From assembly GCA_036852015.1 (NCBI GenBank), contig JAANDG010000064.1:62001-126000 (forward strand): a stretch of DNA of 64,000 bases. The letters run 5' to 3'. This DNA comes from Pelodera strongyloides (Eukaryota > Nematoda > Chromadorea > Rhabditida > Rhabditidae). The position numbers and the translations under genes were made by a program. This document shows, piece by piece, positions 28,864 through 39,028 of this stretch. The notes below the pieces were generated by a model. It ran no database searches, was not told where the DNA came from, and worked only from the letters and a program-made list of their open reading frames with translations. The first letter of the stretch is position 1; each line of letters opens with the position of its first letter.

Positions 28864-31800
28864 ATGCGGTACCAGGACCTGAAAGCCAACCTCACGAAGA
28901 GATATAATGCCGCTGTCCGACTGTACGATACCATTGCTACCGATCATGAAGCAGTTCTGGATCAGCTGAGAGGCGGATGTCCCAATGCCCGTCATCAGCT
29001 CCAGGAATACGTCGATGCCCTGCAGTGCGAAACTGTGCACCTTCACAACGCACATGCCGCAAGAGCCGCCGCCATTCCCGAATTGGACGAAGGCATACGA
29101 CTTCGAGAAGAGCAGCAGTTTCCGGAGATCAGGGAGAAAGTGTACGAGCTGCTGAGCAAGATCACTGACGCAACAGTGACCCTCCTGAGTAACCTGAAAG
29201 CTACGAAGGTTGAGGAGGAGAAACCGCCCCAGCTAGATGGATCCGGAAACGACTCCGATCAGATGGATGATCAAGCAGCCGAGGATCCCGCCACACGCGC
29301 TCCCGTGACCGACAACCAGCTCAACTACTCGAACCTGAACGCCAGCTACGTGCCAGAAGACGCTGGGCCAGGATCGGCCCCAGCAGGCATACAGCAGAAC
29401 GTCGCACATCACCAGATGCAAGCCCGTTTCGACAGCCGCAATCCCTTCCTGGTTCCTGAAGAATTCCCGCAGAACCCGACGACCCCGTCAACCGTGCCCA
29501 CAAGAAGAATCCCCGAGACGACGACATATCTATCGCCATCAAGAACCTTCCCGTATCTTCCGCCAGCTGAATCCGCGAGAAGAACGGAACAAACGCCAAG
29601 AACTCAAGATGCCCGTTGGACCACGACTCCACGCACGCCTGGACGCGTGGAATGGGCAGACGACTACGGAGACTTCCAAACTCCCATGACCCATCTTCCA
29701 ACAAGGACATCAGGAATGAGAACGTTCACTATTGAAGAAGACGTGCCAAGACAGCCTATGCAACCCGCAGCCCTCGTTCACGGAAGGTATCCAGCCCGAA
29801 ACTCCGCCAGAAGGACAGAAGCTGTAACGTACGTCCGTGCCGCCGCCAATCACGTCCCGACCGGAACGCTCGTGGATATTGGTCCAGACTCCGTTCCCCG
29901 GAATGACCGTGATGGATTGCAAGGAGCCACTCAAGGAATGCAGAGATTGACGACCGCCGAGATTCCCTACACCATGCCTGTTGGGAGGTACGTCAACCAG
30001 CACACTACCTATGGACCGTCCTACGCGAGGGAGCATGCAGAACCCGTCATCGAACACGTAGGAAACCATGAACAGGCCTACGCTCTTCCGAGAAGAACCC
30101 GTGCGGAGCCTGCAGCTGATCCCGTTTTCCTGAACGAAGGACGAAACTTCCGCCCACACATCGATCCTCCGAAGATCCGACTTCCAACGTTTCATGGACG
30201 TCGTGGAGAAGATTGGAACAAGTTCTCAAGCCTCTTCAAAGCCGTGATCCACAACCGCAGAGACATAGCAGACGAAGAGAAGCTGTGGTACCTCATCGGA
30301 TGCCTGCAGAACGAAGCCTCCAATGTGATCAGTGGACTGTCCTACACTGCGGAATGTTATCCGATCGCCATGCAGCTCTTGGAAGAACGCTATGGTGACC
30401 GCGACGAAGCCAAAGTGAAGCTCGTCGAGGAACTCCGCCGACTCCGAAATGGCTCGAAAGCAGACGGATACGCTTACTACGACAAGCTGATGTCAATCGT
30501 CAACCAACTCCGCTCATTGGGGACAAACACAGGGGAAGAGCCACTCCGAGTGTTGATCGACGACACCGTGCCGCACTGGATCCGCCAGTACGTCGACCAG
30601 GAAAGACTCCGAGAACCAGCTTGGACCACAGCGAAATTACTCGAGACGATTCGCCGTGTGGTACACCTGTTCAACAACAGACGTGACGCTGACTTCCCGA
30701 TCACAACGATCCCTGCCACGAACTCGCCGAGCAGCAGACATTCGAAGCCACGACGACAGCAGCAGTCGCAGCAGCAGCCGCCGCAGCAGCAGTCACCGCC
30801 ACAGCAGCAGCCGAGAAGATCCGACAAATCGCGGAATCAATCCACACCCTGGAATCGCGATGCTTCCCGCAGTGCCGCGACGCAGCAGAATTCCCGAACT
30901 CCTGCGACGCAAAATACGCCTCAGAAGAATCGGCCCCCGCCACGAGCAGCACCAGTTCAGAATCACTCAGACGTAAGGATGAGCGACGTGCAATGCTACA
31001 AATGCGGACAACCTGGACACTTGTCTCGATTCTGCAAGAAAGGACAGCCGTCAAGGACCAATACCAATGCGGTCTACGAGCAGATTGAAGACGCCCCGCC
31101 GACTGTGCAGCTGACATCAGCGGAACAAGACGAGGACCTGGAGACCCCGCTCCCGATCGCCCAAGCTCTCGTGGTGAACCCCACGACTGGACGCCGCGTC
31201 AAGACACTGGTATTCCTGGATACTGGAAGCCAGAAGGACTACGTCAGTGATGCCCTGGTCGACGCCCTGGATCTGCCGAAAAGTGAAGAAAGGATGCTCA
31301 CCGTAAACGGATTCCTGGGCATGAAAACGAGCATGCACGCTGCAACGACAACACTGCTGATCGAAGACCGCGATGGACTGAAAACTGAAGTCACCGCCAC
31401 TTGCGTCGAACGACCCGGGAACCCGCTGAACATCATGAGAGTCGCAGAAGACGGCAAGACCATCATCAGCCACGTCGGAATCCCGAGTATTGTCCTGGGA
31501 AACAACACCTCGTGGACGTTCATCAAAGGAATGAGCAAGACAGCCGTTGGTGGATTCAAGTGTTTGGACAGCACACTCGGATTGTTGCTCACCGGACAAC
31601 GCGCCAACTTTGAAGAAGTCACAGTCGCCGTCGCAGATGCCCGTTTCTTCGACCGATACATTGAAGATTGGAACTCGTTGGAAACGATTGGCATTACGGA
31701 CCCTATGAACGACGACGAAGACATGCGTACGTGGGAGATGCTGAAGTCTACAATACGCCTTGAAGACGGAAGATACGTCGTTTCACTCCCGTTCAAGGAC

Positions 31801-32613
31801 GAATCTCCCTCAATGCCGACGAACCTCGGACTGTGCAAGAAGCAAACAGTCGCTCTGCGTGCAAGGATGCTGGCCAGTGAAACGATGCGCCTCAACGCGG
31901 ACAAGATCATTGAAGAATGGCTTCGGGACGAAGTCATCGAGGAGCTGAGCTACGACGAAGTGAAGAATCCAACAGGGATAATTACTGTCTACTCACCGTT
32001 TCATCTCGTGACCAAGAAGGACTCCACGACGACTCCCTACAGAATGGTACACAATGCGTCCGCCCACCTCCGAGGAGCTCCCGCGCTGAACAAGCTGCTC
32101 GCCCGTGGACCTGTCCTTCTTCCTGACCTTGTTGGAATGCTACTACGGTTCAGAGAAGCGCAGACTGTGGCCATAACGGATGTGAAGAAGGCCTTTCTTC
32201 AACTCGTGATCGATGAGCCGTGCCGCGACGCCCTACGATTCCTGTACGTCAAGGACTGGAAGAAGCCTATTACAGACGACAATTTACGTCACTTCCGCTT
32301 CCGTCGACTGAACTTCGGATTGATCTCAAGCCCGTTTCTACTTGCTGGCGTTCTGAAGATCCACTTCGAAGCCCAAGGACCAGTCGGCAAGGAATTGCTG
32401 CGGAACGTCTACGTGGACAATATCGTGGTCGGAGGAGAAGACGCTTCTGAAGTCGCTGAGAAGATGGAATTCGCCCAAAAGACGTTCAAGGAGATAGGAA
32501 TGGAACTCTCGCAGTACTTCAGCAACGATCCTGAACTCCAGAACACCTTGGGACAAGAAAAGGACACCGGAAAATTTCTCGGATACCTTGGAAGACGTCA
32601 ACGGACAAGATGA
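28864..32613 (+). CDS. BEL-B gag-protease-RT polyprotein
   Basis: 1249 codons in a single frame. The gag part has an N-terminal helical region, a Pro/Arg-rich middle, the BEL core (KIRLPTFHGRRGEDWNKFSS, LIGCLQNEA, LLEERYGDRDEA), a Gln-rich stretch (about 30747-30812) and one CCHC knuckle CYKCGQPGHLSRFC (from 30994). Protease: VFLDTGSQKDYVSDAL (DTGS at 31219-31230). RT: YRMVHNASAHLRG, VAITDVKKAFLQLV, LNFGLISSPFLL, catalytic YVDN at 32410-32421. The frame closes just after KFLG, where the family pattern continues in the -1 frame, so one base seems lost near 32585. No canonical slippery site is in register there. The next ORF overlaps by ATGA. Confidence 0.93.
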   Translation: MRYQDLKANLTKRYNAAVRLYDTIATDHEAVLDQLRGGCPNARHQLQEYVDALQCETVHLHNAHAARAAAIPELDEGIRLREEQQFPEIREKVYELLSKITDATVTLLSNLKATKVEEEKPPQLDGSGNDSDQMDDQAAEDPATRAPVTDNQLNYSNLNASYVPEDAGPGSAPAGIQQNVAHHQMQARFDSRNPFLVPEEFPQNPTTPSTVPTRRIPETTTYLSPSRTFPYLPPAESARRTEQTPRTQDARWTTTPRTPGRVEWADDYGDFQTPMTHLPTRTSGMRTFTIEEDVPRQPMQPAALVHGRYPARNSARRTEAVTYVRAAANHVPTGTLVDIGPDSVPRNDRDGLQGATQGMQRLTTAEIPYTMPVGRYVNQHTTYGPSYAREHAEPVIEHVGNHEQAYALPRRTRAEPAADPVFLNEGRNFRPHIDPPKIRLPTFHGRRGEDWNKFSSLFKAVIHNRRDIADEEKLWYLIGCLQNEASNVISGLSYTAECYPIAMQLLEERYGDRDEAKVKLVEELRRLRNGSKADGYAYYDKLMSIVNQLRSLGTNTGEEPLRVLIDDTVPHWIRQYVDQERLREPAWTTAKLLETIRRVVHLFNNRRDADFPITTIPATNSPSSRHSKPRRQQQSQQQPPQQQSPPQQQPRRSDKSRNQSTPWNRDASRSAATQQNSRTPATQNTPQKNRPPPRAAPVQNHSDVRMSDVQCYKCGQPGHLSRFCKKGQPSRTNTNAVYEQIEDAPPTVQLTSAEQDEDLETPLPIAQALVVNPTTGRRVKTLVFLDTGSQKDYVSDALVDALDLPKSEERMLTVNGFLGMKTSMHAATTTLLIEDRDGLKTEVTATCVERPGNPLNIMRVAEDGKTIISHVGIPSIVLGNNTSWTFIKGMSKTAVGGFKCLDSTLGLLLTGQRANFEEVTVAVADARFFDRYIEDWNSLETIGITDPMNDDEDMRTWEMLKSTIRLEDGRYVVSLPFKDESPSMPTNLGLCKKQTVALRARMLASETMRLNADKIIEEWLRDEVIEELSYDEVKNPTGIITVYSPFHLVTKKDSTTTPYRMVHNASAHLRGAPALNKLLARGPVLLPDLVGMLLRFREAQTVAITDVKKAFLQLVIDEPCRDALRFLYVKDWKKPITDDNLRHFRFRRLNFGLISSPFLLAGVLKIHFEAQGPVGKELLRNVYVDNIVVGGEDASEVAEKMEFAQKTFKEIGMELSQYFSNDPELQNTLGQEKDTGKFLGYLGRRQRTR

Positions 32614-35600
32614 TCTACGAATTTGCTGCCGTGCAAGTAAACGAAAAGTCGACAAAACGGAGTGTTCTGAGCGATGTCTGCAGCTGGTACGACCCGTTGG
32701 GATACGCTTACCCCGTCATTCTACACTGGAAGCTTCTCATACAGAAGATGTGGAAGAAGGGATGCTCCTGGGACTCACCTCTGGAGAAGGAACTTGTGGA
32801 GGAAGCGAAGAAGTTCGGAGACTGGAAGATATGCTTCTCCATCCCACGCGAAATCTGCCGAGGACAAGAAGTGAGGCTGGTCATCTTCACCGATGCTTCA
32901 CTCAACGCCTTTGCTGCATGTGCCTACTTCGTTGCCGAGAATCAACCGCCGCGCCTGATACTCGCCAGAGCAAGACTGTGCCCGTTGAAAGGAACACCCA
33001 CCGTGCCAAGACTGGAACTTCTTGGTGTTCTCATCGGAACCCGTCTCGCAACGTTCGTTAGAACGCACACTTCGAAGAAGATCATCAGCGCCGTTCTCTT
33101 TACCGACAGCACTATCGTCCTGTCCTGGATCGGAAACACGGACGCCAACGTACCAGTGTTCAACAAACGAAGACTGGAGGAAATCAGAAAGTGCGACACC
33201 GACTTCCGATATGTGCCGACAGAGATGAACCCAGCTGATGTGGCGACCAGAGGACTTTCACCAGCAGAGCTGAACCGATGCCGACTTTGGTGGAATGGCC
33301 CAGAATTCCTGTCTGCAAAGGAATGGCCCCGCTTCGAACGTGATGACGCTGCGAAAACAACGGAACAAGCCGAAGAAGAAGCAACTCCGGCAGAAGAGAT
33401 CGTCACAGCCGCTGCGAATTCGCGATCAAGAACGTCAGATGACATTATCGACGTGCAGAAGTACCGGACTTTCAAGAAGGCCCTGAACGTCAACTTCTAC
33501 GTGATGCTGTTCCTGAAGAAATGCAGCCGAGGACGCATCGCATGGGACCCTATGAAGATGGCCCAACTTCGTCTCCTGAAGCAGATCCAGAACGCTGAAC
33601 CGCCGTCGACGAAGCAGATCAAGCAACTTAACCTCTTCAAAGACGACGATGAACTCTGGAGGTCAAGAGGACGAATTGGAGGATCTGACCTCTCCGACGA
33701 TGCGAAGACGCCAATCTTCATACCCAAGAACGAGAAAGCTGCAGGACTCGTCGAAGATGCCCACCGTGAAAGCGGACATGGATCGGTCGCTGCAACACTA
33801 GCGATGATGAGGCAGAAATACTGGATGCCAAAGTGCCGAAGTTTCATTCAACGCATCCTCAAGAAATGTCCTCACTGCCGCCGCCGTAAGCCGACGCCGT
33901 TCGCTCTTCCGACACCACCCCATCTACCTCCAGAACGTGTGAGGGAGTCCACTCCATTCGCCCACGTCGGAGTCGACCTCGCTGGACCTTTTCGGGTAAA
34001 GATGGAAACCTCCGGAGAACACGTGAAACGATGGTTCCTACTCGTCACTTGTCTTGCATCCCGAGCTGTACATCTGGAGATACTCGAAGGACTGTCCTCA
34101 ACTCAATTCTTACGAGGATTCAGAAGATTCGTCGCTCGTCGAGGAAGACCACTGACTGTTCTCTCCGACAACGGAACGAATTTCCACGGAGCTCTTCCCG
34201 TTATGGTTCAATGGAAGGAAGAAGGAGGAGGAGACACATCCTACTGCGAACAACTCAAGCTGAAGTGGAAGTTCATCCCCGCAATGAGCCCTTGGAACGG
34301 AGGAGCCTACGAAAGACTGATTGGCGCCGTGAAAAGCACACTGCGGAAAACTGTCCCAAGGAAGATTCTCTCGAATGATGAATTTCACACCTTCGTCGTC
34401 GAAGCTGAAGCCATTGTCAACTCCCGCCCACTCCTCTACGATGACAACGAATCTCGTGTACTTCGACCGATCGATCTGATTCAGCCAGGATGCAAACCTG
34501 GAATACCAGTCACTGGAGGAGAACAAGAAGAGTTCGGCGAACAAGACATCATTCTTGCCTGGAGCAACGCGAAGGAGCGTGTCCGCCTCTTCTGGGAACA
34601 ATGGACGAGAGAATATCTGCCATCTCTCCGCGAACGCTACCGTACATCTCTGCGACAACACCGACCACTCCACAGACAGCCATGTGCCGGAGAAGTCGTT
34701 CTCATTCATGACGAACACAATCCTCCCGCCTGCTGGAAACTCGGACGCATTGTCGAATTGCACGGAAGCCGAGATGGAGAGATACGCTCTGCGACGGTGA
34801 AGACTGCGAACGGAAAAATCATCTCCCGCTCCATAGCACTTCTTCATCCGTTGGAAATGTCACCTGCGCCAACAGCAGCCGAAGATCAAGAAACCGACGA
34901 AACAGAAGGACCCGTTGTTGATCAGAAACTGACTGATGACCAAGCCGACAAGCAGCAGACCACCAGTCCAGTTGTTCCCCGACACAACTACAACCTCCGC
35001 AGCCGAAACGCTGGAATCTACTTCGTCGTCACCCTTCTCAGTTTGCTGGTCGATACGTCAGCCCAATGCCTGCCCACCGGAGAAGTCGCTCTACGAAACC
35101 CGCTCAACCACTCACTGTACACGATATGCCGTCACTTCAACGAAACCGACGGATGCGCACAGAATCCGTGCGCGTGCAAACCCGGTGAAGTTGCCTGTCA
35201 GATGTCGGAGCGGAACTCGAATCTCCATTCATGGACGGCATTGATGACCGGTGAACATCGTCCCCATTGGTTCCCATCGCACGAGGACGACGTCTCCACG
35301 ATGAAGAATTTCAACTTCATTCGTACCGCTGATGGCCGCCGTCACTTGTTCAAGGACTTAGCGATCAGAATTCGCCAAGCGGACCCCTCCAAACCGTATA
35401 CCTGCATTGGACAAGGCCTACCTCACGGAGATGAAGAATATTGCCGGAGATACCCTTGTTCGCTGAACGGAACCAACTACTGCGTCATGGGACATGTCGA
35501 GCAGTACTACATGCACACGGTGAAAGGAGACCTTCCGGTCAGTGCATACGGAACGCAGTACTCTATTATCTACGAGAAGAGCATCAAAATCCCAGAACAA

Positions 35601-36200
35601 GAACGGACTTGTGAGGAATGGCAACCACGATGCAATGCAGATGGAACAATCACCCTAACGATCCAACGGAAGATCACGCAGAAGGTCCAAATTTGCGTGG
35701 AACACCGATGTCAAATGGTTACTGCATCGAACGGAACGACCATTCATCCGCCAAGAAGTATGCGACTCAGGAATATGACTTACGAGCTGGACTGCAAGGA
35801 TTCCCACAATCCACACTCCAAGGAATTCACTTGCGCACCTGCGAAAAAGTGTCTACTCATCCGTTGTCTATTCTGCAAAGAAGCGTGGCACAATTTGGAA
35901 TGTGTGCAAGGATCGATAATGGTGGTCACCTTCGTCGCATTCTTCATCACGATGACAATTTTGCTCTTGGAGTTCGCCATGGGAAAATGCGGCCCGAATA
36001 CAAGACCAACGAAAGCAAAACGAAGGAACGTTGCAATTGCCAAGGACGACGAGATCGAGATGATACCTTTTCGACCAAGACAGTTCACTCAACTTGCTGT
36101 TGCTGTGCTCGTCGTCGTGATGTTCAAGCCTGCTGAAGGCTGTGGTGAAGCTGTATCGCTGACTGCAATGTCGAGCCACTGTCTCACAACACCAGAATAG
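32610..36200 (+). CDS. BEL-B RNase H-integrase fused in frame to the first envelope part
   Basis: 1196 codons. RNase H: VIFTDASLNAFAACAYF, LFTDSTIVLSWIG, MNPADVATRG. Integrase: zinc motif (HRESGHGS, CPHCRRRK) and DDE core (HVGVDLAGPF, LSDNGTNFHG, SPWNGGAYERLIG). With no stop or new start, the frame runs through an acidic linker into a signal-like helix (YFVVTLLSLLVDTSA, near 35020), a Cys-rich ectodomain with N-x-T/S sites, a TM helix (VVTFVAFFITMTILLLEF, near 35921) and a second signal-like helix (AVAVLVVVMF, near 36100). This is the Gn then Gc-signal layout of bunyavirus-type glycoprotein precursors. It ends at TAG 36198-36200, after which the same frame stays open. Confidence 0.85.
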   Translation: MIYEFAAVQVNEKSTKRSVLSDVCSWYDPLGYAYPVILHWKLLIQKMWKKGCSWDSPLEKELVEEAKKFGDWKICFSIPREICRGQEVRLVIFTDASLNAFAACAYFVAENQPPRLILARARLCPLKGTPTVPRLELLGVLIGTRLATFVRTHTSKKIISAVLFTDSTIVLSWIGNTDANVPVFNKRRLEEIRKCDTDFRYVPTEMNPADVATRGLSPAELNRCRLWWNGPEFLSAKEWPRFERDDAAKTTEQAEEEATPAEEIVTAAANSRSRTSDDIIDVQKYRTFKKALNVNFYVMLFLKKCSRGRIAWDPMKMAQLRLLKQIQNAEPPSTKQIKQLNLFKDDDELWRSRGRIGGSDLSDDAKTPIFIPKNEKAAGLVEDAHRESGHGSVAATLAMMRQKYWMPKCRSFIQRILKKCPHCRRRKPTPFALPTPPHLPPERVRESTPFAHVGVDLAGPFRVKMETSGEHVKRWFLLVTCLASRAVHLEILEGLSSTQFLRGFRRFVARRGRPLTVLSDNGTNFHGALPVMVQWKEEGGGDTSYCEQLKLKWKFIPAMSPWNGGAYERLIGAVKSTLRKTVPRKILSNDEFHTFVVEAEAIVNSRPLLYDDNESRVLRPIDLIQPGCKPGIPVTGGEQEEFGEQDIILAWSNAKERVRLFWEQWTREYLPSLRERYRTSLRQHRPLHRQPCAGEVVLIHDEHNPPACWKLGRIVELHGSRDGEIRSATVKTANGKIISRSIALLHPLEMSPAPTAAEDQETDETEGPVVDQKLTDDQADKQQTTSPVVPRHNYNLRSRNAGIYFVVTLLSLLVDTSAQCLPTGEVALRNPLNHSLYTICRHFNETDGCAQNPCACKPGEVACQMSERNSNLHSWTALMTGEHRPHWFPSHEDDVSTMKNFNFIRTADGRRHLFKDLAIRIRQADPSKPYTCIGQGLPHGDEEYCRRYPCSLNGTNYCVMGHVEQYYMHTVKGDLPVSAYGTQYSIIYEKSIKIPEQERTCEEWQPRCNADGTITLTIQRKITQKVQICVEHRCQMVTASNGTTIHPPRSMRLRNMTYELDCKDSHNPHSKEFTCAPAKKCLLIRCLFCKEAWHNLECVQGSIMVVTFVAFFITMTILLLEFAMGKCGPNTRPTKAKRRNVAIAKDDEIEMIPFRPRQFTQLAVAVLVVVMFKPAEGCGEAVSLTAMSSHCLTTPE

Positions 36201-36227
36201 CGAAACTGCTCCTTCTTCGAATCGACA

Positions 36228-37433
36228 ATGGTAACTGCCAGAACTCGCAGTACGTCATGCATTCTCCTAAAGGACAATCGTGGAGAAGTCATGGAACACC
36301 TCGAGATCAAAGCGGAACTACGACATCGCTGCATTCCAAGAACGCTTTATTGGACTCTGCCAACGACCCTGTCAACGCTGACGGTACGAAGATGTCCATC
36401 CGCAGGTTCCTGCCAAGCAAACTTCTGTTCTCGCACGCAGTGGAACACTTCGATACCAGAATTCGGAGACCTCAACTTGGAATCTGGAATTACTCGCTGC
36501 GAACAAGCAGAGGGATGCATCACGAATGGATGTTTCTATTGCTCTCCAGGATGTCGATTCAGCAAAACAACAATGCTGCACTCCAACTCGACTCCAACGG
36601 AAATCACCTCCTGCACATGGACTAAGGAGATATACGCTCGAATCAGCACTCAATCGGGCCTCCTCACCCAACTTCGCACAATTGTGGGCGCCCCAGGGAC
36701 TTCCATTTTGGATGGAAGGATAACCATCTCCGCAACCAACTTCGTTTCGGACGTCGACGAGAATCTTCCGAAGATGTTCGGACATCAGGACCAGCGCACT
36801 TTCATCATTCCTGAACGAGACTCGAAATTGGCGGAACTGGTCAGATGTCATCACGGGAAGACCGACGGTCAATTGCGATGCACCTTGAATGAGGAACATG
36901 TCGAGTTCAAAACGACAGACGACATGATCCACACTCACCCGGAAGGCAACGAAGAGCTCTTCTACCAAATGGCCAACACGGAGCTTCCACGGAGATACGA
37001 CGAATTACTGATCGCCGATAGCAGTTCCGGAATCATGGCATACGGCGAAGGAGCTGTCTCAATGCAGATCGACGTGAAAGGATATACTGCCTCAGTGGAC
37101 ACGGAGATGAACATGTGCACGATCACGATACTCGGAGTGACCGGATGTGCCAATTGTCGTCAAGGAGCAAAAATCGAGTATAACTGCTCCACCAGCTTTG
37201 GACACCCTCAACTCGCGGTGGCCACGTGTGCGTCGACGACATTCACGGCAAGTTGCGGCAACGGAATCCCGGAGAACACTCATGCGACGATCTCCACGCT
37301 GAAGTCAACGAGAAGTGCAGTCTACGATGTCCCGGTGGAACCCAGTCCTTCCAACTGCAAGCGTCCCTCACGTACCTGGAGGACTATGATGAGCATTGGA
37401 AGTTCACGGATGCGGACGAGAAGAAGGAGGTGA
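36228..37433 (+). CDS. BEL-B Gc-like envelope part (interrupted)
   Basis: 401 codons in the same frame as the previous ORF, separated only by the TAG at 36198-36200; the Met at 36228 is not evidence of a true start. Cys-rich, with CEQAEGCITNGCFYCSPGC and VTGCANCRQGAKIEYNCS, the kind of paired-Cys pattern of phlebovirus-type Gc fusion glycoproteins reported in some nematode BEL elements. In viruses this protein drives membrane fusion; whether it works here is unknown. Similarity is lost near 37270, where the C-terminal part shifts to another frame. Both breaks make this copy defective as it stands. Confidence 0.75.
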   Translation: MVTARTRSTSCILLKDNRGEVMEHLEIKAELRHRCIPRTLYWTLPTTLSTLTVRRCPSAGSCQANFCSRTQWNTSIPEFGDLNLESGITRCEQAEGCITNGCFYCSPGCRFSKTTMLHSNSTPTEITSCTWTKEIYARISTQSGLLTQLRTIVGAPGTSILDGRITISATNFVSDVDENLPKMFGHQDQRTFIIPERDSKLAELVRCHHGKTDGQLRCTLNEEHVEFKTTDDMIHTHPEGNEELFYQMANTELPRRYDELLIADSSSGIMAYGEGAVSMQIDVKGYTASVDTEMNMCTITILGVTGCANCRQGAKIEYNCSTSFGHPQLAVATCASTTFTASCGNGIPENTHATISTLKSTRSAVYDVPVEPSPSNCKRPSRTWRTMMSIGSSRMRTRRRR

Positions 37434-37570
37434 ACGTAGTTACTGACTTTATAGATAGTATTTTTGCTAGTATGGCTGATTATGTAAAGAAGACTATAAT
37501 TACGATTTTCATATTATTCATAGTTTACGTTATCATCAGAATCATTTTGTTTGTAGCTAAATACCTATGA
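37290..37570 (+). pseudogene. BEL-B Gc-like C-terminus and membrane anchor, shifted frame
   Basis: Frame 2, ending at 37568-37570. It carries a Cys pair (NEKCSLRCPGG), a short juxtamembrane stretch and a strongly hydrophobic anchor (TIITIFILFIVYVIIRIILF), then a six-residue tail. It completes the Gc-like part after a frameshift near 37270-37300. Confidence 0.7.
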
Positions 37571-38613
37571 ATCTAACCACTATATAACGTAATTAAGCTT
37601 CACACCTAACATTTACATTGCCGTAGTTCGCAAGTCAATGAAAGATACTAACAATTTAATCCAAGACATCCATTGCTAGATTCAATTTTGATATTTCAAT
37701 TATTGCTCATATTCGCACTAACATGTTTTTATGTGATATGTTTCGATATGTACTTGCTTCGTTACTAACTGTTCCGCGTTCCGCGCAACTCCATAAAGAA
37801 TAATCACGGTATAACAACTTTCTCAAATTCGGAGTGTTCCGCGTTCCGCGTAACTCCATAAAGAACAACTGAGCTACCGTAGCCCGTACCCCTGGGGTAC
37901 AACCATTCCAAGAACCTGCACATCAATACCGGGTTACCCTTTGACCTTAAAGGGATTTATCACTGTTCGCGTTGGTGTTATGGTGTGCTGCGGCAGTTGG
38001 TGCCGATTGGTTATGCTCACGACGTAAGCTAACGGATGATGCTATCATCACTTTCGTTCCATCCCTTCTTTCTATTGGAACCGGACTTTAATCAGGTAAA
38101 CTTATTATTTATTGTGTCTTTGGTGATTGGCATTTATTGATTGTGTCTTTCTCGGAATTGCAGTAATCCTCTTGAAGTGCATTGTCAATTACGATTGTTC
38201 TATTGCTTATCTTCAGCTGATGCACTACTCTCTATTTGGACCGTCTTTGAAACCAATGCGGACAACAACTTGTCCTTAACACCTTGAACACCCTTGATAA
38301 ATGATTATGAATATCGATGTTTGTTTGTGAACGATGCTGGTTGCTGTGTTTTCTGTTTGACATATGTTTACTGGAGGTGGCAATTGGTACTTCCTTGGCT
38401 CCAGCAGAACACTAACCAATTTTCCAAATTTCTATTTCATCGTTAATCGAAGTTCTCATATATTATCACTATCTCCATTATATCAGGATTTCATCTACGT
38501 TTGACATATTCTCATTATCACATAACCCATGTTTCGCATATAACCATTGCATAGCATAGCATATAACCATTTCAGTCTATTATTTGCCAGATCATTTCCC
38601 CGTTGGCCCGGAG
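37571..38613 (+). other. BEL-B 3' untranslated region
   Basis: No ORF of note. A 30-bp unit (tgttccgcgttccgcg, then aactccataaagaa) is repeated at about 37769 and 37830. No convincing polypurine tract was seen just before the 3' LTR. Confidence 0.6.
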
Positions 38614-39023
38614 TGTCTTGAATGAAGGATTCAAGGAATTATGATAATAATAATAAGTACCAATATTAGTCGCTTTTATTCTAATTTCTACATAGACATT
38701 TGACAGTGACTAATTGCTTTTCCAAGATTCGTAGGATTGTTTACACGTGCACCCAATGTTGACAGATCTTACACCCTTATTAATAGCTCTAATCTCGCGC
38801 ATCCTAGGACGTAGCTAAAGGCCCCCCGATGCGCGCCTGTCCCAGATAAGAATTTACAGCTGGCAATAGTATCTGTAACCACCCCGTTCTATGATTATCA
38901 TATACTCTCTCGCAATTCTTCTGACTCCTTAATCTCTCTACAAATGGTATATAAGAAAGGTTCAACCCTTTCCAAACTATCGTCGTTCGTCTCGCAATAC
39001 AAGTCAGCACAACCTACACCACA
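38614..39023 (+). repeat. BEL-B 3' LTR
   Basis: 410 bp, TGTCTTG...ACCACA, followed by the target duplication ttctg (39024-39028). Confidence 0.93.
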
Positions 39024-39028
39024 TTCTG

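Larger units (their letters stand above)
28141..39028 (+). mobile_element. BEL/Pao retrotransposon with envelope-like region (BEL-B)
   Basis: A 10.5-kb element: 5' LTR 28146-28556, 3' LTR 38614-39023, target duplication ttctg (28141-28145 and 39024-39028). Order: primer site, gag, protease, RT, RNase H, integrase, then a Gn/Gc-like envelope region. The LTRs differ by only a few changes (for example tgtaggatt/tgaaggatt and a short indel), so the insertion is young. Coding is interrupted by a frameshift in late RT, an in-frame stop in the envelope part and a frameshift near its end. It lies to the right of the recognised DEG/ENaC exons. Confidence 0.95.

Noticed and set aside
30477..31117. Cys/Ala-rich ORFs opposite BEL-B gag
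   Set aside because: Antisense shadows of the Gln-rich CAG stretch of gag.
32570..32613. Programmed -1 frameshift in BEL-B RT (AAAATTT nearby)
   Set aside because: The A/T run is not in the X-XXY-YYZ register for the zero frame, and a shift inside the RT domain would be unusual; a one-base loss is simpler.
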